Shown here: positions 7,421-14,458 of the stretch, in pieces
How positions within the stretch are numbered: position 1 is the first letter of the stretch
How the letters are laid out: every line of letters starts with the position of its first letter
Assembly: GCA_002342365.1 (NCBI GenBank)
Contig: DDPV01000039.1
Coordinates: forward strand, 8,561 to 37,174
Source of the DNA: Burkholderiales bacterium UBA2459
GTDB lineage: Bacteria > Pseudomonadota > Gammaproteobacteria > Burkholderiales > Burkholderiaceae_E
Direction: 5' to 3'
DNA: 28,614 nt
The notes under the pieces: generated by a model
Databases searched by the model: none
What the model saw: the letters and a program-made list of their open reading frames with translations, nothing else
What the model was told of the DNA's origin: nothing
Position numbers and translations under genes: made by a program

Positions 7421-8566
7421 ATGGAGACGAAAGAACGAGCAAAGCGCACAAAGCAGCGGGCAGGGCCGATTCAAAGCCAGGATATGCTGGTGTCGAATAC
7501 CGCGATGGCGGTCTCTGAGGAAGTGTCATTGCGCATCGGTGCGCTGTCAAAACTCAGCGGTATCCCAAGCCCGACGCTTAGGGCCTGGGAGCGACGTTAT
7601 GCTGCCTTCACGCCGATCAAAACCGGCTCCGGACAGCGCCTTTATGCGCGCAGCGAGGCCTCGCGTGCGGTGTTGATACGCGGACTTGCTGATAAGGGAT
7701 TCGTCCTGTCAAGGCTCGCTCGCTGTGGGATCAACGAGTTGCTGCAGCTCAAGGCAGCTTCTGATGAGGGTGCCTCATCGGGCGAGGCCGTTCAGGCGAA
7801 TCGGTCGCGTCGCGGCAAACAAGTGCACAGCCTCAAGGCTGTCGTGATCGGCGAAGCGCTTGCACTTCGGCTGCTGCAAGGCAGATTTCTGACTGCGTTC
7901 GAGTCGCTTGGTTTGAATCTTCAAATGGCAAGCCCTCCGGCCAAGCTCAAGTTGTTGCGTGATCCGCAAGTCAATCTTGTGCTGATGGAAGTTGATTCGC
8001 TGCTTGATCGGCATTGCGAGTCACTGGTAGCGATCAAATCAGCGATTCGGGACAAACCCCTGCTTGTGTTTTACCGTTTCGGGGCAGCGCCTTTGGTCGC
8101 CTTGCTGCGCCACGCGGGTATTCAGGTGTATCGCGAACCGACTGAGGATTCGGCCTTGATGGACGCTCTAAAGAACACCTGTGCCGAGTTAAGGCGCGGC
8201 GCGCCGCAGCTGCTTGCGCAAGGCTTAGAACGATCAAACGCGCAAACGGATCCGCAAGCGGTTCCAGCCTTGAGCGCTGGGCCTGTTTCCGCACCCGTCC
8301 GACTGCCCGGACCGCGCCGCTACAGCCTTGCAAAAATCAGAGAAATAGCCCAAAGCACGCCAAGCGCCAGTTGCGAATGTCCTCGGCATGTTTCAGAAAT
8401 CTTGGAGCAATTGCTGGCCTTTGAGGATTACACCGAGCGCTGCCTCAGTCACGCAATCAAGGATCTCGCCATGCATGCGGATTTGCTGCAATTTGTAGCG
8501 ATGGCCCGTTCGCATTTTGAAGACGCGCTTGAGGCGGTAGCCCGCCACGAAGGTATTGCGCTGTAG
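7421..8566 (+). CDS. MerR-family transcriptional regulator with long C-terminal region
   Basis: Residues 37-105 form a MerR winged helix-turn-helix (LRIGALSKLSGIPSPTLRAW, ERRY and a QRLYA wing). A region of about 200 residues follows that is reminiscent of a cobalamin-binding-like fold, but it lacks the DxHxxG motif, so I do not predict B12 binding. The last 70 residues contain CECPRH at 318-323 in a helical context (HVSEILEQLLAFEDYTERC), a pattern I associate with a beta-proteobacterial MerR subgroup and a possible metal or redox site. The protein has 381 residues, far longer than typical MerR (130-150). GGGGCAGG precedes ATG 7421. The palindrome at 7303-7333 is a candidate operator. Confidence 0.8.
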   Translation: METKERAKRTKQRAGPIQSQDMLVSNTAMAVSEEVSLRIGALSKLSGIPSPTLRAWERRYAAFTPIKTGSGQRLYARSEASRAVLIRGLADKGFVLSRLARCGINELLQLKAASDEGASSGEAVQANRSRRGKQVHSLKAVVIGEALALRLLQGRFLTAFESLGLNLQMASPPAKLKLLRDPQVNLVLMEVDSLLDRHCESLVAIKSAIRDKPLLVFYRFGAAPLVALLRHAGIQVYREPTEDSALMDALKNTCAELRRGAPQLLAQGLERSNAQTDPQAVPALSAGPVSAPVRLPGPRRYSLAKIREIAQSTPSASCECPRHVSEILEQLLAFEDYTERCLSHAIKDLAMHADLLQFVAMARSHFEDALEAVARHEGIAL

Positions 8567-8586
8567 CCTGCGCCGAACAGTCCGCC

Positions 8587-8664
8587 ATGCCAAGATCAGC
8601 AAAAACACAGGCAAAGAAGCAGCGCGAGATCAGGGCATTTTTCGAGCGGCCGCAAGCCGACTAG
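8587..8664 (+). CDS. Possible 25-residue basic small protein
   Basis: A short open frame encodes MPRSAKTQAKKQREIRAFFE followed by RPQAD. It is basic and helical in its first half. It lies 20 bp after the MerR-type gene in an otherwise unassigned 195-bp gap. There is no strong ribosome binding site (only weak purines upstream) and I do not recognise the family. It could equally be chance. Confidence 0.25.
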   Translation: MPRSAKTQAKKQREIRAFFERPQAD

Positions 8665-8761
8665 CTATTGCCAGCAAATCAGCGTACGCTCGGTCGATTC
8701 ACGCGAAGCAAAGCCTCCTGAGGCCATGACTCTCGCAGCCATGCCCTATAGGATTTAGAAC

Positions 8762-9049
8762 ATGAAGCGAAGAGCAGCGCACACGAAATCTCTTGCAGCG
8801 CTTGCCGCTGTTGTGGAGGCGCCGATCAAAAAAACCGTGCCCATGCCCATCGGTGCAAGCCTTGCCGTGGCTGACACCCCCGCTATGGGCAGCACGCGTT
8901 GGTGCACTTATTGTCTGGGGCCCAAAGATGCCATCGGCGGTATGTGGATGATTCTTCATGGTGGTGCAACCCAGCGATGGCTTTGTTTGACTTGCGCCGC
9001 AAAGCACCGTCCCTACTCTGCAAGCGCCGCAGCAAAGCGCGCGCTGTGA
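8762..9049 (+). CDS. Small zinc-ribbon protein of unknown function
   Basis: The 95-residue protein has a basic, Ala-rich first 40 residues and then a four-cysteine knuckle pair: Cys48-X2-Cys51 (WCTYC) and Cys75-X2-Cys78 (WLCLTC), separated by 23 residues. This is a typical zinc-ribbon spacing. No catalytic motif is visible and I do not recognise the family. Its stop codon overlaps the GTG start of the downstream IF-1 gene (GTGA), so the two are translationally coupled. This context suggests an RNA- or ribosome-related role, but that is inference only. Confidence 0.7.
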   Translation: MKRRAAHTKSLAALAAVVEAPIKKTVPMPIGASLAVADTPAMGSTRWCTYCLGPKDAIGGMWMILHGGATQRWLCLTCAAKHRPYSASAAAKRAL

Positions 9050-9309
9050 CCAAGGAATCATTGATTGAAATGCAAGGCGTGGTTGATGAGGTGCTTCCCG
9101 ATCAGCGCTTTCGCATCACGCTTGATAACGGCCATCAACTGACGGCGTATAGCGGCGGCAAAATGCGCAAGCACAACATTCGAATCCTGCAAGGTGACAA
9201 GGTCACGCTCGAGATGTCACCTTACGATCTCGGCAAGGGTCGTATTACGTTTCGGCACATCGATACCACGCAACGAAGCGGACCGCCTGCGCCTCGTAAA
9301 AGGTACTGA
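9046..9309 (+). CDS. infA: Translation initiation factor IF-1 (second, betaproteobacterial type)
   Basis: The 87-residue protein is a single OB-fold matching IF-1: QGVVDEVLPDQRFRITLDNG, then SGGKMRKHNIRILQGD, and VTLEMSPYDLGKGRITFRH. IF-1 binds the 30S A site during initiation. Canonical IF-1 is about 72 residues; the extra basic C-terminal tail (QRSGPPAPRKRY) is typical of the additional infA of Burkholderiales. The start is GTG at 9046, overlapping the upstream stop, and I see no independent Shine-Dalgarno sequence before it, so translation probably depends on coupling to the zinc-ribbon gene. The S10-region infA is not in this window. Confidence 0.9.
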   Translation: MTKESLIEMQGVVDEVLPDQRFRITLDNGHQLTAYSGGKMRKHNIRILQGDKVTLEMSPYDLGKGRITFRHIDTTQRSGPPAPRKRY

Positions 9310-9314
9310 ATCCG

Positions 9315-9345
9315 CAGGCTGTTTGGCCTGTTTCAGGCAAGCCTG
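9315..9345. terminator. Nested inverted repeats between convergent genes
   Basis: An inner hairpin GCCTG-TTT-CAGGC (9326-9338) lies inside outer arms CAGGCT (9315-9320) and AGCCTG (9340-9345). The structure can fold on both strands and sits where infA and the small membrane-protein gene converge, overlapping the end of the latter. It lacks a U-run, so termination is only a suggestion. Confidence 0.35.
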
Positions 9346-9554
9346 ATCATCCAGACAAAGAGCAAAAGCGTGCAGAACAACACGACCACCAGGCCCGCTT
9401 CTCGCGTGAATTTTAGATCGGCATAAAAAGCTTCGAGTGCCTGGGGTGACCAGTTCTCCCGCGACGCTTCGGGAATCTCCCGACTGCCGATCCATAAGGC
9501 ATAACATCCGAGCAGCACAGCAAGCCCCCAGAAAGACCACGCGAGCATTTCCAT
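9333..9554 (-). CDS. Small two-helix membrane protein
   Basis: The 73-residue protein has two hydrophobic segments, at about residues 4-22 (LAWSFWGLAVLLGCYALWIG) and 53-71 (GLVVVLFCTLLLFVWMI), with a charged loop between them that contains Trp, Glu and Lys residues. No known motif is present. The start at 9554 is supported by GGGGG five bases upstream on the minus strand; a longer frame to 9632 adds an unconvincing N-terminus. It is convergent with infA. Confidence 0.6.
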   Translation of the reverse strand: MEMLAWSFWGLAVLLGCYALWIGSREIPEASRENWSPQALEAFYADLKFTREAGLVVVLFCTLLLFVWMIRLA

Positions 9555-9670
9555 GCGTACCCCCAGCTCTCTCGCCTGAGATTCAGGCGGCTGCGCAAGA
9601 GGAATTGCCTGCGAAACCATCAGAAGAACCACCTATACTGTCATGGATCGGCAAACCGTCCTAATCACGT

Positions 9671-9767
9671 TGCGCTTTGCCCGGATGGGTCGGGCCACGG
9701 ATCTGCCGATTTGCGGATGTGCCGAGCGGCGCATTTGCCGAGCCACGGATATGCCGAGCCAGTGCTT
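9671..9767 (+). repeat. Imperfect 16-bp-period tandem repeat upstream of the HiPIP promoter
   Basis: TGCCGA recurs at 9704, 9720, 9736 and 9752, exactly 16 bp apart. Extended units such as TGCCGAGCCACGGATA (9736-9751) and GGTCGGGCCACGGATC (9688-9703) show about six degenerate copies. The array ends exactly at the first base of the putative -35 element of the HiPIP gene. It is not coding in any frame I trust. Confidence 0.6.
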
Positions 9768-9795
9768 TGCGCCAGGCCAAGCGCGTGGGCATAAT
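9767..9795 (+). promoter_or_regulatory. Putative sigma70 promoter of the HiPIP gene
   Basis: TTGCGC (9767-9772) and CATAAT (9790-9795) are separated by 17 bp, a consensus spacing. The transcript would start near 9802 and leave a leader of about 44 nt before the GGAG and the ATG at 9846. Confidence 0.5.
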
Positions 9796-9845
9796 ATGCG
9801 GCGATCCTTTACCCCTATGAATGTATTTTTGACGGAGCCCACGCC

Positions 9846-10184
9846 ATGTCCGCAAGTGAAAACCCCTCCTGCCAGTCCGATGGTCGTCGTCGTTTCGGCG
9901 TCATGATGTTGACCCTGGCCGCACCTACGCTGCCTGCCGTTGCGTTTGCCCAAGCGCCCATGCTGAGCGAGACCGATGCACAGGCTGCGTCGCTCGGCTA
10001 CCGCGCCGATGCGACCAAGGTCGATAAGGCCAAGTATCCGCGCTACGCCGCAGGACAGCTGTGCGTCAATTGCACGCTCTATCAGGGCAAGCCCGATTCA
10101 GCAGCAGGCGGCTGCAGTATTTTTCCCGGCAAGCAGGTTGCGGGCAAGGGTTGGTGTTCGGCCTACAACAAAAAAGCTGCCTAA
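9846..10184 (+). CDS. High-potential iron-sulfur protein (HiPIP), Tat-exported
   Basis: HiPIPs are small periplasmic [4Fe-4S] electron carriers. The 112-residue precursor has a twin-arginine signal (GRRRFGVMMLTL) ending near AFAQA. The mature part carries the four ligands Cys73, Cys76, Cys90 and Cys104, with the typical contexts LCVNCTLYQG, GGCSIFPGK and GWCSAY. Spacing and size (about 75 mature residues) match the family. It could donate electrons to a cytochrome oxidase or reaction centre, but no partner is in the window. GGAG at 9835-9838 precedes the ATG. Confidence 0.95.
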   Translation: MSASENPSCQSDGRRRFGVMMLTLAAPTLPAVAFAQAPMLSETDAQAASLGYRADATKVDKAKYPRYAAGQLCVNCTLYQGKPDSAAGGCSIFPGKQVAGKGWCSAYNKKAA

Positions 10185-10223
10185 GGCTGAATCTCGAACA
10201 CTAACGCTGCATCTCACATGCAA

Positions 10224-10248
10224 AACGGGCCTTCAGGCCCGTTCTTTT
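10224..10248 (+). terminator. Intrinsic terminator after the HiPIP gene
   Basis: AACGGGCC (10224-10231) pairs with GGCCCGTT (10236-10243) around a TTCA loop, followed by CTTTT. It lies 40 bp after the HiPIP stop codon. Confidence 0.85.
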
Positions 10249-10253
10249 ACTTC

Positions 10254-10281
10254 AAAGGCGGTGCAAGCTACCGCCTTTTTT
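10254..10281. terminator. Second, bidirectional terminator
   Basis: AAAGGCGGT (10254-10262) pairs with ACCGCCTTT (10270-10278) around a 7-nt loop, with a run of T on the plus strand (10276-10281). On the minus strand the stem is followed by TTT, so it can also end the His-rich gene. Confidence 0.8.
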
Positions 10282-10296
10282 CATGCGTCAACGCGA

Positions 10297-10584
10297 TCAG
10301 TGATCGCTGGCGTGCTCGTCGCCAACGTGCTCTTCGTCGCCGTGATCCACATCAGCGTGATCAACCGACTCATCTTCCAAAGCAGCCTGCTCGGCAAGAT
10401 GAACGGCTTGCAGCTGGTGGCCATAAGCGAGGTAAGCGTGATGCGCTGCTTTTACGGTGTCATCAGCTTCGTCAGCTGCGGCTGCAGCGAGCTGATGCTT
10501 TGCAGCTGCTTCGAAATGATGAGCAGCCTTGCGATGATGATCGGCGGCTTTCATGTGAACTTTGTGGTCATGTGAATCTGACAT
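10297..10584 (-). CDS. Histidine- and alanine-rich small protein
   Basis: The 95-residue product contains 17 His and no Cys. Residues 1-70 are Ala/His helical with repeated AAHH, AADHH and AKHQ patterns and resemble short amphipathic proteins annotated as hypothetical in several Burkholderiales. The last 25 residues are acidic with regularly placed His (DHADVDHGDEEHVGDEH). This suggests metal binding or buffering, which is an inference only. No signal peptide is present. Upstream is a hairpin (CGGGTG/CACCCG, 10616-10633) and a repeated GGGTGACTGC at 10617 and 10696, which may belong to its leader and promoter. Confidence 0.7.
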   Translation of the reverse strand: MSDSHDHKVHMKAADHHRKAAHHFEAAAKHQLAAAAADEADDTVKAAHHAYLAYGHQLQAVHLAEQAALEDESVDHADVDHGDEEHVGDEHASDH

Positions 10585-10732
10585 CGTTAATCTCCGTAGG
10601 GTTTATGACAAGGATCGGGTGACTGCGCACCCGGGAAATCCCTTAGGTATTCTGCGCGGCTTCTATGAAGATGTTGTGAACTGAAGAAGTCATCTGGGTG
10701 ACTGCATTTCATGTAACACTTTCAGTAACGGA

Positions 10733-11662
10733 TCAGCGCAGGGCGTTTTCATCCGGGCTGAGTACCTTGTCAAACAGTGGCAAGACCCAGTTCAGGTAGG
10801 CATGCGAAAGCCGAAAGTAGTTCCAGGTCGGTTGAAGCTCGCAACCTATATGTTTTTTGTATCTATATGAGGTGATGCCAAAGTCGATTTCCCTTTTGGA
10901 GCGCTCAAGACCGACGTCGATGCAATCGATAAGCAGGTTGAAATAGACCCGCAACTTATGGGAAACCGCGTAGTCCATACCCAGGTACTGGGAATACAAG
11001 GTATCGCCAGTGGTGATCATCTGATGGAAGGCGATCAGTTGACCTTCGTAAAAGTAGAGCAGGTAGGTGCTGACCGAGGATGTTGACTGAAAGTATCGGA
11101 TGTCGTGATCAAGAAGCTTGAGGCTTGCCTTGTCACGGGTTTGTTTGTAAAGGCTTAAGATTTTTTCGCCATATTCAATTGGAAAGCCTTCGCGCAGTTC
11201 GCGTTTGACCGAAGCGCAGGCCTTGCGTTGCCTGAGCAAATCGGCCCGCTTCTTGGTTCCGATATCGCGCCAATACGTGGAACGAAGCGGAAGCAGGGCG
11301 CGGGGCATACCGGCAAGCCTTCGGAATCCTTGCAAATTGTCGCGCTGGTCAAAGCCTTTGAGGCAGAGCAGGCTAAAACCCGATCTGAGTTCTTCAGCAG
11401 CGGCAAGCAAGCTGCTCGAGGCGATGTCTGCGGCCCGATCTGTGGTTGCCCGGTCAAGATGGCCAAGCACCAAAAGCCTGATCATGAGGCGATCAAGCGT
11501 TTTTGTTTCAAGTTTCCAGGGCAGATAAGGGCCAAGCGGAACTGTGATCTGATTCAAGGGCAGGTGAATCGGACGCCCACTTTGCCCGCTTAGGGTGATC
11601 GACTTGGCGTCAACAATGTCAGGGCCAAGGGCTTGCGGCAGGGTCTGATCGAGGGGGTACAT
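10733..11662 (-). CDS. FemAB/BioF2-like GNAT acyltransferase
   Basis: The 309-residue protein matches Acetyltransf_6 type proteins: a central YGEKILSLYKQTRDKASLKL, a strand YLLYFYEGQLIAFHQMI, and the late segment IDFGITSYRYKKHIGCE that marks this family. Members transfer acyl or aminoacyl groups to surface polymers, lipids or small molecules; the substrate here is unknown. It lies on the same strand downstream of btuD, but a 173-bp gap makes cotranscription uncertain. The long N-terminal part (about 1-100) is not recognised. The start at 11662 is the first ATG of the frame. Confidence 0.7.
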   Translation of the reverse strand: MYPLDQTLPQALGPDIVDAKSITLSGQSGRPIHLPLNQITVPLGPYLPWKLETKTLDRLMIRLLVLGHLDRATTDRAADIASSSLLAAAEELRSGFSLLCLKGFDQRDNLQGFRRLAGMPRALLPLRSTYWRDIGTKKRADLLRQRKACASVKRELREGFPIEYGEKILSLYKQTRDKASLKLLDHDIRYFQSTSSVSTYLLYFYEGQLIAFHQMITTGDTLYSQYLGMDYAVSHKLRVYFNLLIDCIDVGLERSKREIDFGITSYRYKKHIGCELQPTWNYFRLSHAYLNWVLPLFDKVLSPDENALR

Positions 11663-11835
11663 GCGGCCTTTTCAGTTACGGGGATGCGTTTTTTCATCAC
11701 CAGTGGACTGAGCATACCGATAAGTCCCGGTGAATCGCAGGCATTTCGGCTAGCTCTTTTCAATCGCTTACATTGAAGACAGTACTGTTGCAGGTCGCGG
11801 GCGATTTGTTGACCGCTCAAGGTTTGAGTGCAGAC

Positions 11836-12564
11836 TCAGCGTGCCAGAACAATCGGTGGTGATGAGGCAAGGTCAACCATCACCTCAAGGCCATAAACGC
11901 GCGATAAAAGATCGGGATCGAGGACTTGCGACACAAGGCCTGATGCGATCAGCCTCCCCTGGTCCATGAGCGCGAGCCGATCGCAGCAGCGCGCTGCCAA
12001 GGACAAATCATGCAGCGCTACCACCACGGCCTTGCCTTGACGGGCATAGTTTCGAAGTGCCTGGCTGATTTGCTGCTGGTACAACAAATCGAGGCTTGCA
12101 ACCGGTTCGTCGGCCAAAAGCACCTGGGGACAGCCTGCAAACACCCGCGCCAGCCACACCCGCGCTTGCTGGCCGCCTGATAAATGGTCAACCCGCATGT
12201 GGGCGAAGGCGCGCACGCCTGCCAGTTCCATGGCGTGATCTATCGCATCCGGATCCTCGTCAAGCCAGGGTAGACGGCCCAAACTCACGAGGTCATGCAC
12301 ATTCAGGCTCCAGGCGCTGTGGTTGTGCTGAGGAAGCAGACCCACTTGGCGCGCGCGCTCACGAGCCGGCATGGCATGAAGGTCCTGGTCACCGAGCCTG
12401 AGCCTGCCAGTGCTGGGCAGCAGGCCTGCCAAGGTGTGCAACAAACTCGACTTGCCTGATCCATTGGGTCCGATCAGTCCCCAGACTTCACCCGGCATGA
12501 CCTTCAAGGACAGGTTGTGCAAGCGGCCTGCAACCGTGGCGTTCGTGAGACTCAGCCCGCCCAT
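11836..12564 (-). CDS. btuD: Vitamin B12 ABC transporter ATPase BtuD
   Basis: The 242-residue protein is an ABC ATPase: Walker A GPNGSGKSS (residues 32-40), signature LSGGQQARVWLARV, Walker B VLLADEPVASLD and the switch His in ALHDLSLAARCCD. It powers the BtuC permease. Its gene overlaps the end of btuC by 13 bp and is last in the btuB-F-C-D operon. Iron-siderophore (FhuC/FepC-like) ATPases look similar; the riboswitch upstream of btuB is what makes cobalamin the likely substrate. Confidence 0.88.
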   Translation of the reverse strand: MGGLSLTNATVAGRLHNLSLKVMPGEVWGLIGPNGSGKSSLLHTLAGLLPSTGRLRLGDQDLHAMPARERARQVGLLPQHNHSAWSLNVHDLVSLGRLPWLDEDPDAIDHAMELAGVRAFAHMRVDHLSGGQQARVWLARVFAGCPQVLLADEPVASLDLLYQQQISQALRNYARQGKAVVVALHDLSLAARCCDRLALMDQGRLIASGLVSQVLDPDLLSRVYGLEVMVDLASSPPIVLAR

Positions 12565-13541
12565 TGCCTTCGTTCCTTAAGGAGCAGCCACACAAAGAGC
12601 GGCGAACCCACGAGCGCAGTCAGCACGCCGAGCTTGAGCTCACGGCCTGGCGGCATCAGGCGAACCAGAATATCGGCGCTACAGACCAACGCGGCTCCCA
12701 GAAGCGCTGAGGGCAAAAGCAAGCGGTCAGGACGGTATGCCACCCAGGGGCGCAGCAGGTGCGGCACGATCAAGCCAACAAAGCCGATCGCGCCAGCGAC
12801 CGACACCGCAGAGCCAACCATTAGGGCTGCCGCCAGAATCACCCGTTTGCTGTGCTTTGCGAAATGAAAGCCGAGGCTCTCAGCGACAGCTTCGCCCAGC
12901 GTGATGGCCGCAAGAAAGGGGCGCTCCTGCCACAGCAAGCCAAAGCCCAGGATGAGTGCAGGCAGCAGCAAAAGCACATGGTTCATGCTGCGGTCAGACA
13001 CCGAGCCCAGAAGCCAGAAGACCAGTTCCTGCATCGCGAAAGGATTGGGTGCAAAGTTCAGAACGGTCGCAAGCAAGGCCCCGGCAAGAGTCGATATCGC
13101 CAGGCCAGCCAAGACGATCATGGAGGCCTGCGTTGAAGCGGCGATCGAAAGCATCAGAACCATGGCCAGCGCAGCGCCCACCAAACCGGCAAGCGCAGGG
13201 GCAAGCAAGCCTGCCGAAGGAAAAAGTCCAAAGTAAAAAACTGCTGCTGCGCCTAGCGCCGCGCCGGGGCTTGCCCCGGTCAGGCCAGCGTCGGCCAAGG
13301 GGTTTCGCAGCAGGCCTTGCAAGGCTGCGCCGCTCAAACCCAGCGCAGCGCCAACCAGCATCGCCAGGAGGGTGCGGGGCAATCGGATCTCACCCACCAC
13401 AAGGGCCGCTCCTGAAGGATTTTGGCTGAGCCAGTCGCGTAATCCGGCGAGCACATCCACCTGCACCGAACCGAGTGCAAGCGAAGCGGTGGCGGTGACC
13501 AACATCAGGAGGGCCAGTACCGGATTGAGCCAGCGTCTCAT
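12552..13541 (-). CDS. btuC: Vitamin B12 ABC transporter permease BtuC
   Basis: The 329-residue protein is a FecCD-type permease with about ten membrane segments. It has the family pattern LPRTLLAMLVGAALGLSGAA, then LLRNPLADAGLTGASPGAALGA, and GAIGFVGLIVPHLLRPW, the coupling segment for the ATPase. Its ATG overlaps the stop of btuF (ATGA at 13538-13541) and its end overlaps btuD. FecCD permeases also serve haem and siderophores; the B12 assignment rests on the operon and its riboswitch. Confidence 0.88.
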   Translation of the reverse strand: MRRWLNPVLALLMLVTATASLALGSVQVDVLAGLRDWLSQNPSGAALVVGEIRLPRTLLAMLVGAALGLSGAALQGLLRNPLADAGLTGASPGAALGAAAVFYFGLFPSAGLLAPALAGLVGAALAMVLMLSIAASTQASMIVLAGLAISTLAGALLATVLNFAPNPFAMQELVFWLLGSVSDRSMNHVLLLLPALILGFGLLWQERPFLAAITLGEAVAESLGFHFAKHSKRVILAAALMVGSAVSVAGAIGFVGLIVPHLLRPWVAYRPDRLLLPSALLGAALVCSADILVRLMPPGRELKLGVLTALVGSPLFVWLLLKERRQWAG

Positions 13542-14452
13542 GGCTGCAGTTGTTCGATCAGCTCATCCATCCAGGGGCCGGGGCACTGCCAGCGCCACGC
13601 ATCGGTTTTGATCCACCGATGGGGCGGCACTGCGCGCTTGAGCACCGGATGCTGGGCAAACTGATGGGCAAGGGCTGTATGGCTGGCTGCAAAGGAGAGG
13701 ATCGCATCGGGTGGATCGGCAGCAATGGCTTCAAGATCAAGCTTTACCCGACCGTTATGCTTAATATAATTTATCCATCCTGCACGGGTGATCAGACTGT
13801 GCTCAATGGTATTGCGCCCGGTGCCGTAGCCATTGGGGCCGAGCAACAACAGGCGACCATGGCTGCCGGCGGCAGCCACAATCCGGTTCGGCCCTAGTCC
13901 TTGCGTTTTTGCATCGCCCGATCCGATCGGGGAAGCTTGGAGACTTTGCGCGCTGGCCTTACCGCTTGGGGAAGCAGCATCGTTGAGCAGGGCTTGCACC
14001 CTTGATGCGACAAGCGCCACATCATCAATGGTATTGGGTAGGGCGGTCACGATCACCCGCAGGCCCAGCGACTCAAGCCGCTTGCGCAGCATGAAGGCAT
14101 TGAATTCACCCACGATCACCACATCGGGTTGGCCTGAGAGCACCTGCTCGAGCGAGCCGTCGTGTTCTTGAAAGCGCGGTGTTGCCCAAGGCTTGGCCGA
14201 GCCTTGGATCGACGGGGGCAGGGGCGTGCGCCGGGACAAGGGCGACAAGCTGACCATCGCAGGGTCTGTGGCGTAGTAAGCCAACAACCAGTCAGAGCAT
14301 AGGTCAAGCGAGGCGATGCGGATGGCAGGGGCTGCCAGGGTGGCTTGAGCGGCTGCGGGCGCTGGGGCGGCGAGGGTGGCAGGAGCGGCCAAAGCCTGCG
14401 CTGCGACAAGCGTCAGGCTCAGAACAAAACAGCGCCAGCCAAAGCGCATCAA
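13538..14452 (-). CDS. btuF: Periplasmic cobalamin-binding protein BtuF-like
   Basis: The 304-residue protein has a signal peptide (RFGWRCFVLSLTLVAAQALA), an odd Ala/Pro-rich stretch with ATLAAPA repeated, and then a class III binding-protein fold: RIASLDLCSDWLLAYYA, EQVLSGQPDVVIVGEF, LGLRVI, and a second lobe with LGPNGYGTGRNTIEHSLI and GWINY. This pattern is that of BtuF/FecB-like proteins. The central linker (about 165-190) is Ser/Gly/Gln-rich and poorly conserved. It starts 6 bp after btuB and overlaps btuC. ATG at 14449 is an alternative start. Confidence 0.82.
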   Translation of the reverse strand: MMRFGWRCFVLSLTLVAAQALAAPATLAAPAPAAAQATLAAPAIRIASLDLCSDWLLAYYATDPAMVSLSPLSRRTPLPPSIQGSAKPWATPRFQEHDGSLEQVLSGQPDVVIVGEFNAFMLRKRLESLGLRVIVTALPNTIDDVALVASRVQALLNDAASPSGKASAQSLQASPIGSGDAKTQGLGPNRIVAAAGSHGRLLLLGPNGYGTGRNTIEHSLITRAGWINYIKHNGRVKLDLEAIAADPPDAILSFAASHTALAHQFAQHPVLKRAVPPHRWIKTDAWRWQCPGPWMDELIEQLQP

Positions 14453-14458
14453 AGCCGC

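Noticed and set aside
7853..8160. Cobalamin-binding domain in the MerR-type regulator
   Set aside because: The DxHxxG motif and downstream glycine pattern are missing, so only a fold-like resemblance remains.
11590..11820. 76-residue minus-strand frame between the GNAT-like gene and btuD
   Set aside because: No motif, no ribosome binding site, and it overlaps the start of the GNAT-like gene.
12956..13429. Plus-strand frame opposite btuC
   Set aside because: Its composition is Arg/Ala/Gln-rich, as expected for the antisense of a membrane-protein gene.
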